From assembly GCA_934168365.1 (NCBI GenBank), contig CAKPNJ010000004.1, positions 1 to 64,000 on the forward strand: a stretch of 64,000 nt of DNA. The letters are read 5' to 3'. This document shows, in pieces, positions 47,126-58,370 of this stretch (the stretch's first letter is position 1; each line of letters begins with the position of its first letter). The notes beneath the pieces are model-generated. The model did not search any database. It was not told the origin of the DNA and saw only the letters and a list, made by a program, of their open reading frames with translations. The DNA comes from an uncultured Clostridia bacterium (lineage in GTDB: Bacteria > Bacillota > Clostridia > TANB77 > CAG-508). A program made the translations under genes and the position numbers.

Positions 47126-47833
47126 ATGTATAATATTTTAGTGGTGGATGATGATAAAGAAATTGTAAATGCAATAGAAATATATTTGAGTAAAGAGGGA
47201 TACAACGTACTAAAAGCATATGATGGAATGGAAGCATTAAAAATAGTAGAAAAAAATGATGATATTCATTTGATTTTATTGGATATAATGATGCCAAAAC
47301 TTGATGGAATTAGCACAGCTAATTTAATTAGAAAGGACAAATCAATTCCAATAATAATGCTTTCTGCAAAATCTGAAGACTATGACAAAATTACAGGACT
47401 AAATAATGGAGCAGATGATTATATAACAAAACCATTTAATCCATTAGAACTAATTGCAAGAGTAAATTCACAAATCCGTAGATATACACACTTGGGATCA
47501 ATTGCAGATAAACAGCAAGAAGGAAATACATATTGGTCAGGAGAATTAGTAATAAATGATGACACAAAACAAGTGACAGTTGAGGGAAAAAATGTGAAAT
47601 TAACTCCAACAGAATATAACATTTTAAAATTTTTAACCAAAAATAAAGGAATAGTGTATTCAATTGAACAAATTTACCAAAATGTGTGGGAAGATGAATG
47701 TTATGGTGCAGAAAATATTATAGCAGTACATATTAGACACATAAGAGAAAAGATAGAAATAAATCCAAGAGAGCCTAAATACTTAAAGGTAATTTGGGGG
47801 ATAGGATATAAAATTGAAAATTTAGAAAAATAG
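47126..47833 (+). CDS. OmpR/PhoB-family response regulator
   Basis: 235 aa. Receiver domain with acidic pocket 'VVDDDKE', phospho-acceptor D53 ('LLDIMMPKLDG') and switch Lys 'TKPF' at about 110. A winged-helix output domain follows (about 135-232; 'LTPTEYNILKFL', 'ENIIAVHIRHIREKI', 'IWGIGYKI'). It pairs with the histidine kinase 10 bases downstream. Targets unknown; VanR-like by overall similarity. Confidence 0.95.
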   Translation: MYNILVVDDDKEIVNAIEIYLSKEGYNVLKAYDGMEALKIVEKNDDIHLILLDIMMPKLDGISTANLIRKDKSIPIIMLSAKSEDYDKITGLNNGADDYITKPFNPLELIARVNSQIRRYTHLGSIADKQQEGNTYWSGELVINDDTKQVTVEGKNVKLTPTEYNILKFLTKNKGIVYSIEQIYQNVWEDECYGAENIIAVHIRHIREKIEINPREPKYLKVIWGIGYKIENLEK

Positions 47834-47843
47834 GAGGTAAAAA

Positions 47844-49394
47844 ATGAATGGATCAAAAATTGCTAAAAATGTAGCTTATGTTTTAGCACCAATATTTGCA
47901 TTACTCTTAATACTATCAACACTAGGTACTAAAATTATAGACGAAAAAATTGATGTTATACAAAATTCAAACTATATCTGGCAAATGGCAGGAGGTTTAG
48001 CAAATGTAACAAAAGGCGTAACACCATTACTAATTCCAATATCAGTCATGATACTGATTATTCTAGCAGTAGTGATTATAGATGGAATTGGAAAAAATAA
48101 AAATGATGATACAATTAAATTAAAATGGTTTGATGAATGGAAATTAGAAATAGTATTATTTTTAAGTTTTATATTGTTTTTAGCTGGGGCTTATGTTCTA
48201 ACAATTGGATGGAACTCATTTGAAAATTCAATAAGCATAATGCTATCAAGTTGTGGAATCGGAATAATATATATAGATTCAATAGTGCTATTAGAAACTG
48301 TAGTAAAAAGAATAAAAGCAAGAATGTTCTGGAAAACCAGCTTAATATATGCCATTTATAAAGCAATTAAGAAGATGATAGATAACCGCAAAATAATGAC
48401 AAAGCTATTTATATATTATTGGGGATTTTGCATTATAGGATTTTTCATAACATTGGCAATACCAAACTCTACTAGTAACAATAACTTGTTTCAGGTAGTA
48501 ATGTTAGCAGCACTTGGAATAAGCACATTTTATGTATTGTGCAAAAAAGTGGAGGAACTTAATAAAATTCAAATGGCTTTAAAAAGTATATATGACGGAG
48601 ATACCAATATTGAATTGAATCCAAACGAATTAAAGGGAGTTTTAAAACAAATGGCAGTATATATAGACGATATTGCTGGAGGTTTATCAAATGCAATTGA
48701 ACAAAGCTTAAAGAGTGAAAGACTTAAAACGGAGCTTATAACAAATGTATCACATGATATAAAAACACCACTTACATCAATTATTAACTATGTAGATTTA
48801 TTAAAAAAAGAAAAAATGCCTAATGAAAAAGCAACTGAGTATTTAATTATATTAGATAATAAATCTCAAAGATTAAAAAAACTAACAGAAGATCTAGTAG
48901 AAGCTTCAAAAGCATCTTCTGGAAATATAAAACTAAATATGGAAAAATTAAATGTAAAAGAACTTGTGCAACAGGTGTCAGGAGAATTTGAAGATAGATT
49001 TAAGGAAAGAAATTTAGAGGAAATAACAACATTTCCAGAACAGGATGTATATATAAAAGCAGATGGAAGATATATGTGCAGGATATTAGAAAATATTTAT
49101 TCAAATGTTGCTAAATATGCTATGGAGAACACAAGAGTATATTTAGATGTGGTGAAAAACCAACATACAGTTGTAATACAAATGAAAAATATATCAAAAC
49201 AAGAGCTTAATATATCAGCAGACGAATTGATGCAAAGATTTGTAAGAGGAGAAACTTCTAGAAATACAGAAGGAAGCGGATTAGGACTTTCAATAGCATC
49301 CAGTTTAACAGAACTTCAAGGTGGGCAGTTTCATATTTACCTAGATGGAGATTTATTTAAAGTAACAATAGGATTTGAAATATTGAATAATTAA
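47844..49394 (+). CDS. Membrane sensor histidine kinase
   Basis: 516 aa. N-terminal membrane region with about six TM helices and only short outside loops, then HAMP-like/coil, HisKA with H304 in 'NVSHDIKTPLTS', and HATPase with 'NIYSNVAKYA' (N box) and 'GSGLGLS' (G box). The short loops suggest it senses a membrane or partner-protein signal. RBS TAGGAGGT. It is followed at once by palindromic element 2. Confidence 0.93.
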   Translation: MNGSKIAKNVAYVLAPIFALLLILSTLGTKIIDEKIDVIQNSNYIWQMAGGLANVTKGVTPLLIPISVMILIILAVVIIDGIGKNKNDDTIKLKWFDEWKLEIVLFLSFILFLAGAYVLTIGWNSFENSISIMLSSCGIGIIYIDSIVLLETVVKRIKARMFWKTSLIYAIYKAIKKMIDNRKIMTKLFIYYWGFCIIGFFITLAIPNSTSNNNLFQVVMLAALGISTFYVLCKKVEELNKIQMALKSIYDGDTNIELNPNELKGVLKQMAVYIDDIAGGLSNAIEQSLKSERLKTELITNVSHDIKTPLTSIINYVDLLKKEKMPNEKATEYLIILDNKSQRLKKLTEDLVEASKASSGNIKLNMEKLNVKELVQQVSGEFEDRFKERNLEEITTFPEQDVYIKADGRYMCRILENIYSNVAKYAMENTRVYLDVVKNQHTVVIQMKNISKQELNISADELMQRFVRGETSRNTEGSGLGLSIASSLTELQGGQFHIYLDGDLFKVTIGFEILNN

Positions 49395-49397
49395 AAA

Positions 49398-49528
49398 AAT
49401 GTTGCCATTGGGGACGGAGAATTTTGGCACACTTCATTATTAAAACAAATTATTTTAGTTAAAAATAAGAAGTGTGCCAAAATTCTCCGTCCCCAATGGC
49501 ATCCCCAATGGCACCCAATGGCAACATT
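49398..49528. repeat. Palindromic GGGGACGG-type intergenic element 2
   Basis: Perfect 32-bp inverted repeats (49404-49435, 49469-49500) containing CCATTGGGGACGG. The right end carries three tandem CCCAATGGCA copies (49492-49523), so an outer AATGTTGCCATTGGG pairs with the last one (49514-49528). It lies between converging genes and may also act as a terminator. Confidence 0.75.
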
Positions 49529-49535
49529 AACTTTT

Positions 49536-50027
49536 TTAGCCTACATGATTAAACAAATACTGAATACCCCCATTAGCGGCAGCAGTTACTGCTAAAACAA
49601 TAATACCAGCAACAAGAACACCAGCTACAATAGGTGGGATAGCTTTTTTAGGTGGTAAATTTAAAAAGTTAGCAATTAAAGAACCAACCCATGCACCAGT
49701 TCCAGGTAAAGGAACAGCTACAAATAAAAATAAACCTAAAGCTGTGTAATTTTGTAACTTTTCACTTTCTTCAATTTTTCTTGTGGCTCTTTCAGTAGCC
49801 CAATCTATAATAACCTTAAAAGGCTTCCATCTTCCAAAAAAATCAAATAAAGGTCTAATATATTTAACAATAAAATATATAGGTACAATATTTCCGATAA
49901 AGCTACAGATAAAAGCTTCAAAATATGAAAGACCAAGTCCGACACCTATTGGAATAGCACCTCTTAACTCTAAAATAGGCACCATACCTACAAAAAATGT
50001 AATCAAATATTTTAAAATTATAGACAT
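49536..50027 (-). CDS. COG2426 small multidrug export-like membrane protein
   Basis: 163 aa with four to five hydrophobic helices, 'MVPILELRGAIPIGVGLGL' and 'FVAVPLPGTGAWVGSLIANFL', the two re-entrant-type motifs of the Sm_multidrug_ex (COG2426) family. Despite the name, transport function is little tested. It runs towards the histidine kinase and away from rpoB. Confidence 0.88.
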   Translation of the reverse strand: MSIILKYLITFFVGMVPILELRGAIPIGVGLGLSYFEAFICSFIGNIVPIYFIVKYIRPLFDFFGRWKPFKVIIDWATERATRKIEESEKLQNYTALGLFLFVAVPLPGTGAWVGSLIANFLNLPPKKAIPPIVAGVLVAGIIVLAVTAAANGGIQYLFNHVG

Positions 50028-50128
50028 ATAATTAACCTCATTTCTATTAACAATGCAAATATTGTACTATATTAAATATCATTTGTCTATAATACCTTAT
50101 AAAAATTAAGAAATTTTTACTAAAATCG

Positions 50129-50157
50129 TTGACAGCAAGTACAACAGGTGTTATACT
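50129..50157 (+). promoter_or_regulatory. Strong rpoBC promoter
   Basis: TTGACA, 17-bp spacer, TATACT. The untranslated leader to rpoB is about 310 bases (50160-50473) and has no ORF that I can support. Confidence 0.8.
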
Positions 50158-50258
50158 AAAATAGGTATGCTTTTATTAAGCGTTACTAGTCTACATTTAA
50201 GGTGGATGTAATGATTAATATAAAAATAAATTTTACCAAATAAACAGCAAATAAAACA

Positions 50259-50285
50259 GTTGACAAAAATGTCAACCGTATTTTT
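50259..50285 (+). promoter_or_regulatory. Possible attenuator hairpin in the rpoB leader
   Basis: GTTGACA / TGTCAAC stem (50259-50265, 50270-50276) followed by ATTTTTG. It looks like a weak terminator inside the leader, which could tune rpoBC transcription. The rest of the leader is AT-rich without clear structure. Confidence 0.5.
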
Positions 50286-50473
50286 GTTGTCTTTTATCTA
50301 TAGATTATGTTAATTTAATAAAAAGAGGAATTGACCTATAATTACTTACGGAAAGGGTATTTAGAGAGCAGAAAAATATGCTGATTTGTAAACTAATTAT
50401 AGAAACAAGAAGGACTTTTTATTAAAATCATATATTTTAACTTCTGCTTAATTTTTTTTAAGGAGTGATTCTT

Positions 50474-53400
50474 TTGTTAAAAGAAATTAAACACGAGAAA
50501 TGTTCTCGTAAAACTTTTGCAAAAATCGGCGATTCAATCGAAATGCCAAACTTGATTCAAGTTCAAAAAGACTCATACAATTGGTTTATCGAAGAAGGCT
50601 TAGGAGAAGTTCTTAGAGATGTATCTCCAATAGTTGATTATTCAGGAAACCTTGTACTTGAATTCTTAGACTACTACATGGAAGAGAAAACAAAATACAC
50701 ATTAGAAGAAGCCAAAGAACGTGATGCAACTTATGCTACAAGATTACATGTAAAAGTAAGACTTATCAATCGTGAAACAGGTGAAATTAAAGAACAAGAA
50801 ATTTATCTTGGTGATTTCCCACTTATGACAGATAGTGGTACTTTCGTAATCAATGGTGCAGAAAGAGTTGTAGTAAGCCAATTGGTTCGTTCACCAGGTT
50901 GCTACTATGCACAAGATTTTGATAGCAAAACAGGTAGAAGAATTTACACATCTACTGTTATGCCTATTCGTGGTGCATGGATAGAATATGAAACTGATGG
51001 AAACGACGTGTTTTGGGCTAGAGTTGATAGAACTAGAAAAATACCTGTTACAACACTTTTAAGAGCATTAGGAATAGTAACAGATGAACAAATTACACAA
51101 TTATTTGGGGATGAAAACAAAATAAAGGAAACTTTAGCAAAAGACCCAATTAAAACACAAGAAGAAGCCTTAGTTGAAATATACAAAAAATTAAGACCAG
51201 GCGAACTTCCAACAACTGATGCTGCAAGAAACTTATTCAATGGCTTATTTTTTGACGATAGAAGATATGACCTAGCAAAAGTAGGAAGATTCAAATTTAA
51301 TAAAAAATTAAGCTTAGCAACAAGAATTACAGGAAGAATAGCTTATAACGATATTATTGATCCAGAAACAGGAGAAGTATTAGTAGAAAAAGATAACAGT
51401 ATTTCTGAAGAAACAGCAATTGCAATTCAAAACAGTGGAATCAATGTTGTTGATGTAAAAGTTGAAGACAAACCAGTAAGAATTATTGGTAATGGTACAG
51501 TCAATATCCACAGCGTACTTCCAAATGTTGATTTAAGTGACTTACATATCAAAGAAATGGTAAATTACATAGTATTAAAATCAATAATTGATACTACAGA
51601 GGAAAAAGAACTACATGATGTTATTAAAGAAAGAATAGACGAATTAATTCCAAAACATGTTACAAACGAAGATATTATTGCTTCAATAAGCTATTTATTA
51701 AACTTAGAACATGGTTTAGGAAATGTTGATGATATTGACCATTTAGGAAATCGTCGTATTCGTTGCGTTGGAGAGTTATTACAAAATCAATTTAGAATTG
51801 GTTTAACAAGACTTGAAAGAGTAGTACGTGAAAGAATGACAATTCAAGACTTAGATATAGTTACTCCACAAACTTTAATCAATACAAAACCAATAACTTC
51901 TGCAATTAGGGAATTCTTTGGAAGTTCACAATTATCACAATTTATGGACCAAACAAACCCACTTTCAGAATTAAGCCATAAGAGAAGAATTTCTGCATTA
52001 GGACCTGGTGGTTTATCTCGTGAGAGGGCAGGATTCGAGGTTCGTGATATTCACTATACACACTATGGAAGATTATGTCCTATTGAATCACCAGAAGGAC
52101 CAAACGTAGGACTTATATCAGCACTTTCATCATTTGCTATTATAAATGAATATGGATTTATTGAAACACCATATAGAAAAGTAGATCATGAAACAGGTAA
52201 AGTAACTGATGAAGTTGTATATATGCCAGCAGATGAAGAGGATAAATACATTATTGCTCAAGCATCTGAGCCAGTTGACGAAGAAGGAAAATTCGTAAAT
52301 GATAGAATTCGTGTACGTCATAGAGCAGATATCACAATGGTTGATAAAGACCAAGTTGATTTTGTAGACGTATCACCAAAACAATTAGTATCAGTTGCAG
52401 CAGCTATGATTCCATTCTTAGAGCATGACGACGCAAAACGTTCTCTAATGGGTTCAAATATGCAACGTCAAGCAGTTCCACTACTTACAACAGAATCACC
52501 AATAGTTGGTACAGGTATTGAATATAGAGCAGCAAAAGATTCTGGAATTACAGTAATGGCTAAAAATGACGGTATAGTTGAAAAAGTAACTGGTGACGAA
52601 ATTCAAATTAGAAATAAAAAAGACGAATTAGATGTTTACCATTTAAGAAAATTCAAAAGAACAAATGGTGGAACATGTATAAATCAAAGACCAGTTGTAA
52701 GCACTGGAGAAAAAGTTAAAGCAGGAGAACTAATTGCCGATGGACCAGCTACTAAAAATGGTGAAATGGCACTTGGTAAAAACGTTTTAATAGCTTTCAC
52801 AACTTGGGAAGGTTATAACTACGAGGATGCTGTTTTAATTAGTGAAAGATTAGTAAAAGAAGATGTATATACATCAATTCATATTGAAGAATATGACTGT
52901 GAATGTAGAGAAACAAAATTAGGAGCAGAAGAAATTACTAGAGATATACCAAATGTTGGAGACGATAGCTTAAAAGACTTAGACGAAAACGGTATAATTC
53001 GTATAGGTGCTGAAGTAAGACCAGGAGATATATTAGTTGGTAAAGTTACTCCAAAAGGAGAAACAGAACTAACAGCAGAAGAAAGATTACTTCGTGCAAT
53101 ATTTGGAGAAAAAGCTAGAGAAGTTAGAGATAACTCACTTCGTGTTCCACATGGAGAAGCAGGAACAATTGTAGATGTTAAAATATTTACAAGAGAAAAT
53201 TCAGACGAATTAGCTCCTGGAGTAAATCAAGTAATTCGTTGCTATATTGCAACAAAGAGAAAAATATCTGTTGGTGATAAGATGGCTGGACGTCATGGTA
53301 ACAAGGGTGTTATTTCACGTATATTACCAGAAGAAGATATGCCATTCTTACCAGATGGTACACCAGTAGACATAGTATTAAATCCATTAGGTGTTCCTTC

Positions 53401-54187
53401 TCGTATGAACTTAGGTCAAGTTTTAGAGGTTCACTTAGGTATGGCTGCAAGAGCACTTGGATACAAGGTTGCAACACCAGTATTTGATGGTGCTAAAGAC
53501 GAAGAAATAAAAGAGCTATTTAGAAAAGCAGGACTTAGTGAAGATGGAAAAACAGTTGTATATGATGGTAGAACTGGAGAGCCATTTGATCATCCAATTA
53601 CAGTTGGTGTTATGTATATGTTAAAACTACATCACTTAGTAGATGACAAAATACATGCTCGTTCAACTGGACCATACTCATTAGTAACACAACAACCTCT
53701 TGGTGGTAAAGCACAATTTGGTGGACAAAGATTTGGAGAGATGGAGGTTTGGGCATTAGAGGCTTATGGTGCTGCATATACACTTCAAGAAATGTTAACA
53801 GTTAAATCTGATGATATTGTAGGAAGAGTAAAAACATATGAAGCAATCGTAAAGGGCGAAAATGTACCAGAACCAGGAGTTCCAGAAGGATTTAAAGTAT
53901 TAGTAAAAGAACTTCAATCATTAGGATTAGATATAAAACTTCTTTCAGAAGACAATAGAGAATTAGAACTTAAAGAAAATATTGACGAAGGAATTGACTT
54001 TAATAGTATTAAAGACGATCCTAAACTAGAAGAAGAACTTGCAGTAGTTGATGAAGACGAACTTGCTGATGGATATTCAGAAGAAGGAGATCTTCTTGAT
54101 GACGAAGATAGTTTAGATGATGAAGAATTATTACTTGATGATGAAGATCTATTAGATATGGATAACTTTGATGATAATGAAGAATAA
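50474..54187 (+). CDS. rpoB: RNA polymerase subunit beta
   Basis: 1237 aa. Full-length beta: protrusion/lobe N-terminus ('[22 protein letters not shown]'), rifampicin-pocket region '[42 protein letters not shown]' with wild-type-like residues, 'RHGNKGVIS', and the clamp end '[24 protein letters not shown]'. An acidic tail (about 1180-1237) is added. TTG 50474 is favoured: AAGGAG lies 8 bases before it, whereas GTG 50465 overlaps the site. Usual neighbours rplJ/rplL are not upstream. Confidence 0.97.
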   Translation: MLKEIKHEKCSRKTFAKIGDSIEMPNLIQVQKDSYNWFIEEGLGEVLRDVSPIVDYSGNLVLEFLDYYMEEKTKYTLEEAKERDATYATRLHVKVRLINRETGEIKEQEIYLGDFPLMTDSGTFVINGAERVVVSQLVRSPGCYYAQDFDSKTGRRIYTSTVMPIRGAWIEYETDGNDVFWARVDRTRKIPVTTLLRALGIVTDEQITQLFGDENKIKETLAKDPIKTQEEALVEIYKKLRPGELPTTDAARNLFNGLFFDDRRYDLAKVGRFKFNKKLSLATRITGRIAYNDIIDPETGEVLVEKDNSISEETAIAIQNSGINVVDVKVEDKPVRIIGNGTVNIHSVLPNVDLSDLHIKEMVNYIVLKSIIDTTEEKELHDVIKERIDELIPKHVTNEDIIASISYLLNLEHGLGNVDDIDHLGNRRIRCVGELLQNQFRIGLTRLERVVRERMTIQDLDIVTPQTLINTKPITSAIREFFGSSQLSQFMDQTNPLSELSHKRRISALGPGGLSRERAGFEVRDIHYTHYGRLCPIESPEGPNVGLISALSSFAIINEYGFIETPYRKVDHETGKVTDEVVYMPADEEDKYIIAQASEPVDEEGKFVNDRIRVRHRADITMVDKDQVDFVDVSPKQLVSVAAAMIPFLEHDDAKRSLMGSNMQRQAVPLLTTESPIVGTGIEYRAAKDSGITVMAKNDGIVEKVTGDEIQIRNKKDELDVYHLRKFKRTNGGTCINQRPVVSTGEKVKAGELIADGPATKNGEMALGKNVLIAFTTWEGYNYEDAVLISERLVKEDVYTSIHIEEYDCECRETKLGAEEITRDIPNVGDDSLKDLDENGIIRIGAEVRPGDILVGKVTPKGETELTAEERLLRAIFGEKAREVRDNSLRVPHGEAGTIVDVKIFTRENSDELAPGVNQVIRCYIATKRKISVGDKMAGRHGNKGVISRILPEEDMPFLPDGTPVDIVLNPLGVPSRMNLGQVLEVHLGMAARALGYKVATPVFDGAKDEEIKELFRKAGLSEDGKTVVYDGRTGEPFDHPITVGVMYMLKLHHLVDDKIHARSTGPYSLVTQQPLGGKAQFGGQRFGEMEVWALEAYGAAYTLQEMLTVKSDDIVGRVKTYEAIVKGENVPEPGVPEGFKVLVKELQSLGLDIKLLSEDNRELELKENIDEGIDFNSIKDDPKLEEELAVVDEDELADGYSEEGDLLDDEDSLDDEELLLDDEDLLDMDNFDDNEE

Positions 54188-54208
54188 AATTTAATAGCCA
54201 TTCAAAAA

Positions 54209-54262
54209 GTTTAAACAAGTTGACAATATAGAATTGCACAGCGGTGTATAGCTTGTTTAAAC
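54209..54262 (+). other. rpoB-rpoC intercistronic hairpin
   Basis: Perfect 11-bp stem GTTTAAACAAG / CTTGTTTAAAC closing a 32-nt loop, with no T run after it. It may be an RNA processing or stability element between the two cistrons. Confidence 0.6.
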
Positions 54263-54301
54263 GAGTATGAAAAAAGAAAAATATTTAGGGGGCTAAATAA
54301 A

Positions 54302-57300
54302 GTGGATGAATTAGAAATTTTTAACAAACTTAAAATTGGGATAGCATCAGATGAAAAAATCAGAGAATGGTCAAAAGGTGAAGTTAAAAAGCCAGAAACC
54401 ATTAACTACAGAACTTTAAAACCAGAAAAAGATGGTCTATTTTGTGAAAAAATATTTGGACCAACAAAAGACTGGGAATGTCACTGTGGAAAATATAAAA
54501 GAGTAAGATACAAAGGCATTGTATGTGATAGATGTGGTGTTGAGGTAACAAAATCAAAAGTAAGACGTGAAAGAATGGGACATATTGAACTTGCTGCACC
54601 AGTTGCACATATTTGGTATTTTAAAGGAATACCAAGCAGAATTGGACTAATGCTTGATGTTTCTCCAAGAAGCTTGGAAAAAGTAATATATTTTGCATCA
54701 TATATTGTAATAGATAAAGGAACTACTGATTTAACAGTATGTCAAGTATTATCTGAAAAAGAATATCGTGAAGCAGAAGAAAAATATGGTAGAGGTTCTT
54801 TTGTAGCTAAAATGGGAGCTGAGGCAATTGAAGAATTACTACAAAAAGTTGATGTAGAAAAATTGTCTGAAAAATTGAAAAAAGAACTAGAAAAAGCAAG
54901 TGAACAAAAAAGAGCAAAACTAATAAAAAGATTAGATACAGTTGAAGCTTTTAGATTATCAGAAAATAAACCTGAATGGATGATAATGAATGTAGTACCA
55001 GTAATTCCACCAGATTTAAGACCAATGGTACAATTAGATGGTGGTAGATTTGCTACATCAGATTTAAACGACTTATATCGTAGAGTAATCAACAGAAATA
55101 ATCGTTTAAAAAGACTATTAGAATTAGGTGCACCAGAAATTATTGTACGTAATGAAAAAAGAATGTTACAAGAATCAGTTGATGCCTTAATTGATAATGG
55201 TAGACGTGGAAGACCAGTAACAGGTGCTGGTGGTAGAGCATTAAAATCTTTATCAGATTTATTAAAAGGAAAACAAGGTAGATTCCGTCAAAACTTATTA
55301 GGTAAACGTGTTGACTATTCTGGACGTTCAGTTATCGTAGTAGGACCAGAACTTAAACTATATCAATGCGGTGTGCCAAAAGAAATGGCAGTTGAATTAT
55401 TCAAACCATTTGTTATGAAAGAATTAGTTGGACGTGGAATTGCACACAATATTAAAAATGCTAAGAGAATGGTAGAAAGATTAAGACCTGAAATATGGGA
55501 TATTCTAGAGGATGTTATTAAAGACCATCCAGTATTATTAAACCGTGCTCCTACATTACATAGACTAGGTATTCAAGCATTTGAGCCAGTTTTAGTAGAA
55601 GGTAGAGCTATAAAATTACACCCATTAGTATGTACAGCTTTCAACGCTGACTTCGACGGTGACCAAATGGCTATTCACTTACCTTTATCACCAGAAGCAC
55701 AAGCAGAAGCTAGATACTTAATGCTTTCAGTAAATAACCTTTTAAAACCACAAGATGGTAAACCAGTAACAGTACCTACACAAGATATGATTTTAGGTGC
55801 ATATTACTTAACAATGGAAGTACCAGGAGAACCAGGAGAAGGTAATTATTACTCTTCACCAGAAGAAGCAGTAATGGCGTACTACAACCATGATTTGGGT
55901 TTACATGCGAAAGTATTTGTAAGAATTCAAAAAGAAATAGATGGTAAATTAGAAACAAGAAAAGTTGAAACAACAGTTGGTAGACTAATTTACAATGAAG
56001 GAATTCCACAAAACTTAGGATTTGTTGATAGAACAAAACCAGAAAACTTATTTGAACCAGAACTTAACTTTGCAGTTTCTAAGAAAAACTTAGGAAAAAT
56101 AATTGCAAAATCAATAAATGTAAATGGTTTAAGTGCAACAGCAGAATTACTAGATTATATCAAATCAATGGGATTCAAACATTCTACAACAGCTGGTATT
56201 ACAGTATCTGTAGATGATGTAAAAGTGCCAGAAGCTAAAAAGCAAATTCTTACTGAAGCAAATGAACAAGTAAATAATGTATTAAAACAATATAAACGTG
56301 GTTTAATAACAGAGGATGAAAGATACAACTCAGTTATCAAAATTTGGGAAAAAGCAACAGATGATGTTACCGAAGCAATGAAAAACAATTTTGAAGACTT
56401 AAACCCAGTATATATGATGAGCCAATCTGGAGCCAGAGGAAACTTAAACCAATTAAGACAAATTGCAGGTATGCGTGGTCTTATGGCTAGTACAACTGGT
56501 AAAACAGTAGAAATTCCTATTACATCTTCATTCCGTGAGGGTCTAGATGCACTAGAGTACTTCATTTCTGCACACGGTGCTAGAAAAGGTTTAGCAGATA
56601 CAGCCTTAAGAACAGCCGACTCAGGTTATTTAACAAGAAGATTAGTTGATGTATCTCAAGACATTATAGTTCGTGAAGAAGACTGTGGAACACATGAAGG
56701 ACTTATTGTAGAAGCAATTAAAGATGGAAATCAAGTAATTGAAAAACTAGAAGAAAGATTAGTTGGAAGATATGCATTAAATGATATAGTTAACCCTGAA
56801 ACAAAAGAGTTAATTGTTGATACTAACACAATGATTACAGACAAAATTGCTGAACAAATAGTAGCAGCAGGAATTGAAAGAGTAGAGGTACGTTCAGTAT
56901 TAGGATGCCGTACAAAACATGGTGTATGTCGTAAATGCTATGGTATGGGATTAGCAACTCGTGAAAAAGTAAATATCGGAGAATCTGTTGGTATTATAGC
57001 TGCACAATCAATTGGTGAGCCTGGTACACAGCTTACTATGAGAACTATCCACTCTGGTGGTGTTGCAGGTGTAGCAGATATTACACAAGGTCTTCCTAGA
57101 GTTGAGGAACTATTTGAAGCTCGTAAACCAAAGGGGCTAGCAGTAATTACAGAAATTGATGGTAAAGTAAAAATAGTTGAAGACAAGAAAAAGAAGGAAA
57201 TTGTTGTTACTTCTAAAGATGATTCAAAAACATATGCAATACCATTTAGATCTAAATTACGTGTAAGAGAAGGAGACGAAGTAAAAGCCGGAGATGCTTT

Positions 57301-57829
57301 AATTGAAGGTGCTATAAATCCAAACGAAATACTAGCAATTAAAGGACCAGAAGGAGTATATGAATACTTAATCCAAGAGGTTCAAAAAGTTTATCGTAAC
57401 CAAGGTGTTGACATCAATGACAAACACATTGAGGTAATTGGTAGACAAATGCTTAAGAAAGTAAGAGTAGAAGATAATGGAGATACAGATATGTTTGCTG
57501 GTTCATTAGTAGATATTCATGAATTTGAAGACAAAAATGAGCAAGCAGTAGCAGAAGGAAAACGTCCAGCAACTGGAAAGCGTATGCTATTAGGTATCAC
57601 AAAAGCTTCATTAGCTACAGAAAGTTTCTTATCAGCAGCATCATTCCAAGAAACAACAAGAGTATTAACAGAAGCAGCTGTTAAAGGTAAAGTAGATGAC
57701 TTAATTGGATTAAAAGAAAATGTTATTATAGGTAAACTAATACCTGCAGGAACAGGACTTCCAATTTATAAAAATACACATATCAATACAGAACAAAATG
57801 AAGAAGAGGATGACGAATTAGCTGAATAA
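54302..57829 (+). CDS. rpoC: RNA polymerase subunit beta'
   Basis: 1175 aa. N-terminal zinc site (C-x-C...C-x2-C in '[20 protein letters not shown]'), the catalytic Mg2+ loop NADFDGD, bridge/trigger region ('[19 protein letters not shown]'), second zinc site ('[13 protein letters not shown]') and '[18 protein letters not shown]'. GTG start after AGGGGG. It is followed by a strong terminator, so rpoBC is a two-gene operon here. Confidence 0.97.
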   Translation: MDELEIFNKLKIGIASDEKIREWSKGEVKKPETINYRTLKPEKDGLFCEKIFGPTKDWECHCGKYKRVRYKGIVCDRCGVEVTKSKVRRERMGHIELAAPVAHIWYFKGIPSRIGLMLDVSPRSLEKVIYFASYIVIDKGTTDLTVCQVLSEKEYREAEEKYGRGSFVAKMGAEAIEELLQKVDVEKLSEKLKKELEKASEQKRAKLIKRLDTVEAFRLSENKPEWMIMNVVPVIPPDLRPMVQLDGGRFATSDLNDLYRRVINRNNRLKRLLELGAPEIIVRNEKRMLQESVDALIDNGRRGRPVTGAGGRALKSLSDLLKGKQGRFRQNLLGKRVDYSGRSVIVVGPELKLYQCGVPKEMAVELFKPFVMKELVGRGIAHNIKNAKRMVERLRPEIWDILEDVIKDHPVLLNRAPTLHRLGIQAFEPVLVEGRAIKLHPLVCTAFNADFDGDQMAIHLPLSPEAQAEARYLMLSVNNLLKPQDGKPVTVPTQDMILGAYYLTMEVPGEPGEGNYYSSPEEAVMAYYNHDLGLHAKVFVRIQKEIDGKLETRKVETTVGRLIYNEGIPQNLGFVDRTKPENLFEPELNFAVSKKNLGKIIAKSINVNGLSATAELLDYIKSMGFKHSTTAGITVSVDDVKVPEAKKQILTEANEQVNNVLKQYKRGLITEDERYNSVIKIWEKATDDVTEAMKNNFEDLNPVYMMSQSGARGNLNQLRQIAGMRGLMASTTGKTVEIPITSSFREGLDALEYFISAHGARKGLADTALRTADSGYLTRRLVDVSQDIIVREEDCGTHEGLIVEAIKDGNQVIEKLEERLVGRYALNDIVNPETKELIVDTNTMITDKIAEQIVAAGIERVEVRSVLGCRTKHGVCRKCYGMGLATREKVNIGESVGIIAAQSIGEPGTQLTMRTIHSGGVAGVADITQGLPRVEELFEARKPKGLAVITEIDGKVKIVEDKKKKEIVVTSKDDSKTYAIPFRSKLRVREGDEVKAGDALIEGAINPNEILAIKGPEGVYEYLIQEVQKVYRNQGVDINDKHIEVIGRQMLKKVRVEDNGDTDMFAGSLVDIHEFEDKNEQAVAEGKRPATGKRMLLGITKASLATESFLSAASFQETTRVLTEAAVKGKVDDLIGLKENVIIGKLIPAGTGLPIYKNTHINTEQNEEEDDELAE

Positions 57830-57836
57830 AAATAAA

Positions 57837-57867
57837 ACAAACCGTTGATTTCAACGGTTTGTTTTTT
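57837..57867. terminator. rpoBC terminator, probably bidirectional
   Basis: 11-bp stem CAAACCGTTGA / TCAACGGTTTG and TTTTTT. The minus strand also reads into a T-rich run, serving the gene at 57874. Confidence 0.92.
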
Positions 57868-57873
57868 GGTGGT

Positions 57874-58185
57874 TTAGGCTGCTTTCAACCTGAAACACAA
57901 TGAGGGTACAACCCCTCTAATGCAATTATAGTTATTACCAACGGATTCCTCTAAAATTTTTAAACCTGATTCCACCCAAGTGTCTTTTAGACACTTTAGA
58001 AATTCTGAGGACTCACAGAAATGGAGAGTTTCCTCAGGAATAAAGATTAAGATGTTGTTATCTCTATCAACACCTTGGGACCAAGTCCAAAGGTTGATGC
58101 CCATTTTTTGCCTTACACATAAAATTGCTTGAGTTGCCTTGATTACATCGGGTGCTAGGGTATGAGACAGTTCGCTGCGTAACAT
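57874..58185 (-). CDS. Unknown protein (103 aa) with foreign codon use
   Basis: Soluble, about 103 aa, five Cys in no clear motif, starts 'MLRSELSHTLAPDVIKATQAILCVRQKMG'. RBS GAAGGTGG before ATG 58185. GC content and codons (CGC, CTG, CCC) differ clearly from rpoC next door, suggesting acquisition. I do not recognise it. Confidence 0.6.
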   Translation of the reverse strand: MLRSELSHTLAPDVIKATQAILCVRQKMGINLWTWSQGVDRDNNILIFIPEETLHFCESSEFLKCLKDTWVESGLKILEESVGNNYNCIRGVVPSLCFRLKAA

Positions 58186-58328
58186 AGTACTTTTACCACC
58201 TTCTAAATATTTGCTTAAAAAGCATACTATTATTATACCACAATTTACAGAATATGTAAAGAAATGTACTTGTAAAAGGCTAGAAATTCATAAAATTAAC
58301 AAATATACTGGCACAATTATATCTAATG

Positions 58329-58337
58329 TGATATAAT
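58329..58337 (+). promoter_or_regulatory. Extended -10 promoter element of the MBL/DUF3006 pair
   Basis: TGATATAAT, 33 bases before the ATG at 58371. No clear -35. Confidence 0.5.
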
Positions 58338-58370
58338 ATTAAGAACCAAAATTTTAAGGAGGAATCATAC

